6,858 nt of DNA from Spirochaetaceae bacterium (lineage in GTDB: Bacteria > Spirochaetota > Spirochaetia > Treponematales > Breznakiellaceae): positions 1 through 6,858 of the forward strand of contig JAITHM010000131.1 of assembly GCA_031279965.1 (NCBI GenBank), given 5' to 3'. This document shows positions 5,796 through 6,858 of the stretch, piece by piece (positions within the stretch are counted from its first letter, which is position 1; every line of letters starts with the position of its first letter). Made by a program: the position numbers and the translations under genes. A model generated the notes under the pieces. It worked only from the letters and a program-made list of their open reading frames with translations, did no database searches and was not told where the DNA came from.

Positions 5796-6428
5796 TTATT
5801 TTTTAAGCTGATCTTTTACACTGGAAAAAACCCTGTCTGCACATGCTTCATATTCGTTGAGTAGTGCATCTGTCTCGCGGTTTTTATTATCCGCATAGGC
5901 GCGGTCTGTCATTGCCTTGGTATTAATATACACATTCAATGATGCGCCCTGAAGCGCTGCTTTGCAAAAAATTACACCAACGCCGGCATCGCTTACGGCA
6001 AGTTTACTGCCTTTAGCAGCGAATTCTTCGCAGAGTTTAATAGCCTCGGCACACTTTTTCATAATCTCAAACGGTGTGGCACAGGCATCACGCAGACATT
6101 TTTCCATTATTTTTGCTTTTTCCGCTTTCTCCGCATCAGTTACCGCAGGTAAGCCATAGGCTTTAGAGAGTGGTTCAAAATCTTCAGCATCTTTATCAAT
6201 AAGATTAAGAAGTTCGTTTTGAAGCCTTGTTGCTTCGTTTTGAAGTTTGAGTATATCGGCTTCAACATCAGCATATTTTTTTTTGCCTGTTGTCAGCGAG
6301 CCTACCATATTTCCCAACGCTGTACCCACCGCACCAACAAGCGCCGCCGCGCCGCCGCCGCCAGGAACAGCAGCTTTGCTTGAAAGAACCTGCACAAAAT
6401 CCGGTAGTGTTTTTGCTGAAATACTCAT
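5796..6428 (-). CDS. fchA: FchA-type methenyl-THF cyclohydrolase / formimino-THF cyclodeaminase
   Basis: A 210-residue all-helical cytoplasmic protein of the formiminotransferase-cyclodeaminase C-terminal family, usual stand-alone length. Family marks seen: P-G-G-G-G at 22-26 leading into a helix-rich A/G/V segment, TTGKKKY (46-52), the acidic D-K-D-A-E-D-F segment (78-84), SDAGVG (146-151) and A-A-L-Q-G-A-S-L-N-V-Y (157-167). Known members either deaminate formimino-THF (histidine or purine degradation) or hydrate methenyl-THF to formyl-THF (purinolytic clostridia and acetogens). With folD directly downstream and no formiminotransferase or histidine-utilisation gene nearby, the cyclohydrolase role is more likely here. 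The track-length frame begins at a GTG (6435-6437), but that codon lies inside the Shine-Dalgarno AAGGTGG. The ATG at 6426-6428 has correct spacing and gives the usual M-S-I start. Confidence 0.85.
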   Translation of the reverse strand: MSISAKTLPDFVQVLSSKAAVPGGGGAAALVGAVGTALGNMVGSLTTGKKKYADVEADILKLQNEATRLQNELLNLIDKDAEDFEPLSKAYGLPAVTDAEKAEKAKIMEKCLRDACATPFEIMKKCAEAIKLCEEFAAKGSKLAVSDAGVGVIFCKAALQGASLNVYINTKAMTDRAYADNKNRETDALLNEYEACADRVFSSVKDQLKK

Positions 6429-6433
6429 ATTTT

Positions 6434-6440
6434 CCACCTT
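6434..6440 (-). promoter_or_regulatory. Ribosome binding site that decides the fchA start
   Basis: On the minus strand AAGGTGG ends five bases before the ATG at 6426-6428. The alternative in-frame GTG at 6435-6437 is embedded in this same motif and has no ribosome site of its own at a workable distance, so the ATG is preferred. Confidence 0.6.
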
Positions 6441-6451
6441 GTTTTTTGTTG

Positions 6452-6469
6452 GAGTGCATAATTACACTC
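6452..6469. other. Short inverted repeat at the expected 5' end of the fchA-folD mRNA
   Basis: GAGTG (6452-6456) and CACTC (6465-6469) form a five-base inverted repeat with an eight-base AT-rich centre. It lies immediately downstream of the -10 hexamer, at roughly +1 to +18 of the predicted transcript. It could be an operator half-site pair or a small 5' hairpin. It is short enough to arise by chance. Confidence 0.25.
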
Positions 6470-6475
6470 ACATTA

Positions 6476-6504
6476 ATTATAGCGAAGCTTTCCAGTTGCG
6501 TAAA
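6476..6504 (-). promoter_or_regulatory. Sigma-70 promoter for the fchA-folD operon
   Basis: Read on the minus strand: -35 TTTACG (complement of 6499-6504, four of six consensus matches), exactly 17 bases of spacer, and a perfect -10 TATAAT (complement of 6476-6481). The start is expected near 6469, giving a leader of about 40 bases. That leaves no room for a folate (THF) riboswitch. This is the best promoter match in the window. Confidence 0.7.
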
Positions 6505-6571
6505 GTAGGCAGATTAAAAACCGTCTAGACCTCCTGTTGAATATCGCGTTTCTTTAGACGATAATAGGCGT

Positions 6572-6858
6572 ATGCGCGCGATAGAGTTGGAAAAGGCTTA
6601 CAATCCGAAAGCGTTTGAGGACGCCGTTTATCAGAAATGGCGTGAATCGGGCGCGTTCAGCCCGCGGCAAGCGGATAAGCAGGCGGAGGGCGCGGCGGCG
6701 TATACCGTCGTCATTCCGCCGCCGAACGTAACCGGCGTTCTTCACATGGGGCACGCGCTCAACATTACGCTGCAAGATATAGTAATCCGCTTCCAAAGGA
6801 TGAGGGGGCGGCCTGTGCTGTGGGTGCCGGGCACAGACCACGCCGGAATTGCCACGCA
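6572..6858 (+). CDS. valS: Valyl-tRNA synthetase, N-terminal fragment (3' truncated by window edge)
   Basis: Ninety-five complete codons run off the window end. ValS is a class I aminoacyl-tRNA synthetase that charges tRNA-Val using ATP and edits threonine in a separate domain. Visible marks: an L-E-K-A-Y-N-P-K-A-F-E start typical of ValS, I-P-P-P-N-V-T-G (48-55) running into the HIGH-type signature HMGH (58-61), then A-L-N-I-T-L-Q-D-I and the GTDHAGIAT box (87-95). These separate it from the related IleS and LeuS. The ATG at 6572 is the only in-frame start seen back to about 6533. Its ribosome site is weak (only AGG at 6566-6568). No T-box-like leader is recognisable in the 143 bases shared with the divergent fchA, and no convincing plus-strand promoter was found. 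Codons (GCG, CGG, CCG) are more GC-rich than those of fchA-folD. Confidence 0.95.
   Translation, partial: MRAIELEKAYNPKAFEDAVYQKWRESGAFSPRQADKQAEGAAAYTVVIPPPNVTGVLHMGHALNITLQDIVIRFQRMRGRPVLWVPGTDHAGIAT

Noticed and set aside
6435..6437. GTG as start codon of fchA
   Set aside because: It lies inside the Shine-Dalgarno motif AAGGTGG that serves the ATG at 6426-6428, and adds only three atypical residues.
6429..6571. T-box leader for valS or THF riboswitch for fchA-folD
   Set aside because: The 143-base shared gap is too short, shows no T-box-type sequence or terminator/antiterminator pair, and the predicted fchA leader is only about 40 bases.
1..6858. CRISPR array, tRNA gene, transposase or phage gene
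   Set aside because: I found no regularly spaced identical repeats, no cloverleaf with a CCA-type end, and no recognisable mobile-element protein on either strand.

Overview
The window looks like chromosomal DNA from a spirochaete, most plausibly a Treponema of the termite-gut type. This is inferred from protein resemblance: a ValS N-terminus, an HtrA with a single N-terminal membrane segment ending in a possible lipobox, and an FchA/FolD pair of the kind found in acetogens and other folate-C1 fermenters. No rRNA or other taxonomic marker is present, so a clostridial or other anaerobic host is not excluded.

Layout. (1) 1-853, plus strand: the 3' end of a large surface-type protein, with a bacterial Ig-like (BIG2-like) segment followed by a glycine-rich C-terminal domain. 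(2) 854-1158: 305 bases without a gene. It opens with a long imperfect hairpin (858-956), continues with a GC-rich stretch of smaller inverted repeats, and ends in a candidate promoter. (3) 1159-1998, plus: a Cof-type HAD phosphatase. (4) 2153-3703 and 3738-4880, plus: an HtrA/DegQ envelope serine protease with two PDZ domains and a 12-Asn tract, then the tRNA 2-thiouridylase MnmA. They are 34 bases apart, and the gap holds a small hairpin. (5) 4897-5748 and 5796-6428, minus: fchA then folD in transcription order, probably one operon from a promoter at 6476-6504, converging on mnmA across 16 bases. (6) 6572 to the edge, plus: the first 95 codons of valS, divergent from fchA.

How the genes work together. 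The clearest functional unit is fchA-folD. FolD classically does both methylene-THF dehydrogenase and methenyl-THF cyclohydrolase chemistry in one active site. Here an ungapped alignment places Ala where the cyclohydrolase Lys should be, and Phe where the conserved Gln should be. The adjacent FchA-family protein can supply the cyclohydrolase step, so the two probably divide the interconversion of methylene-, methenyl- and formyl-THF. The other genes (HAD phosphatase, envelope quality control, tRNA modification, tRNA charging) are housekeeping and not obviously linked to it.

The least explained part is 858-1117. The 858-956 hairpin pairs over about 99 bases, and every transition-type departure from Watson-Crick pairing is G-U on the plus strand, suggesting a plus-sense structured RNA or a single-strand-folding repeat element. 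I do not see a mobile element with a transposase, a CRISPR array, a tRNA or a phage gene.
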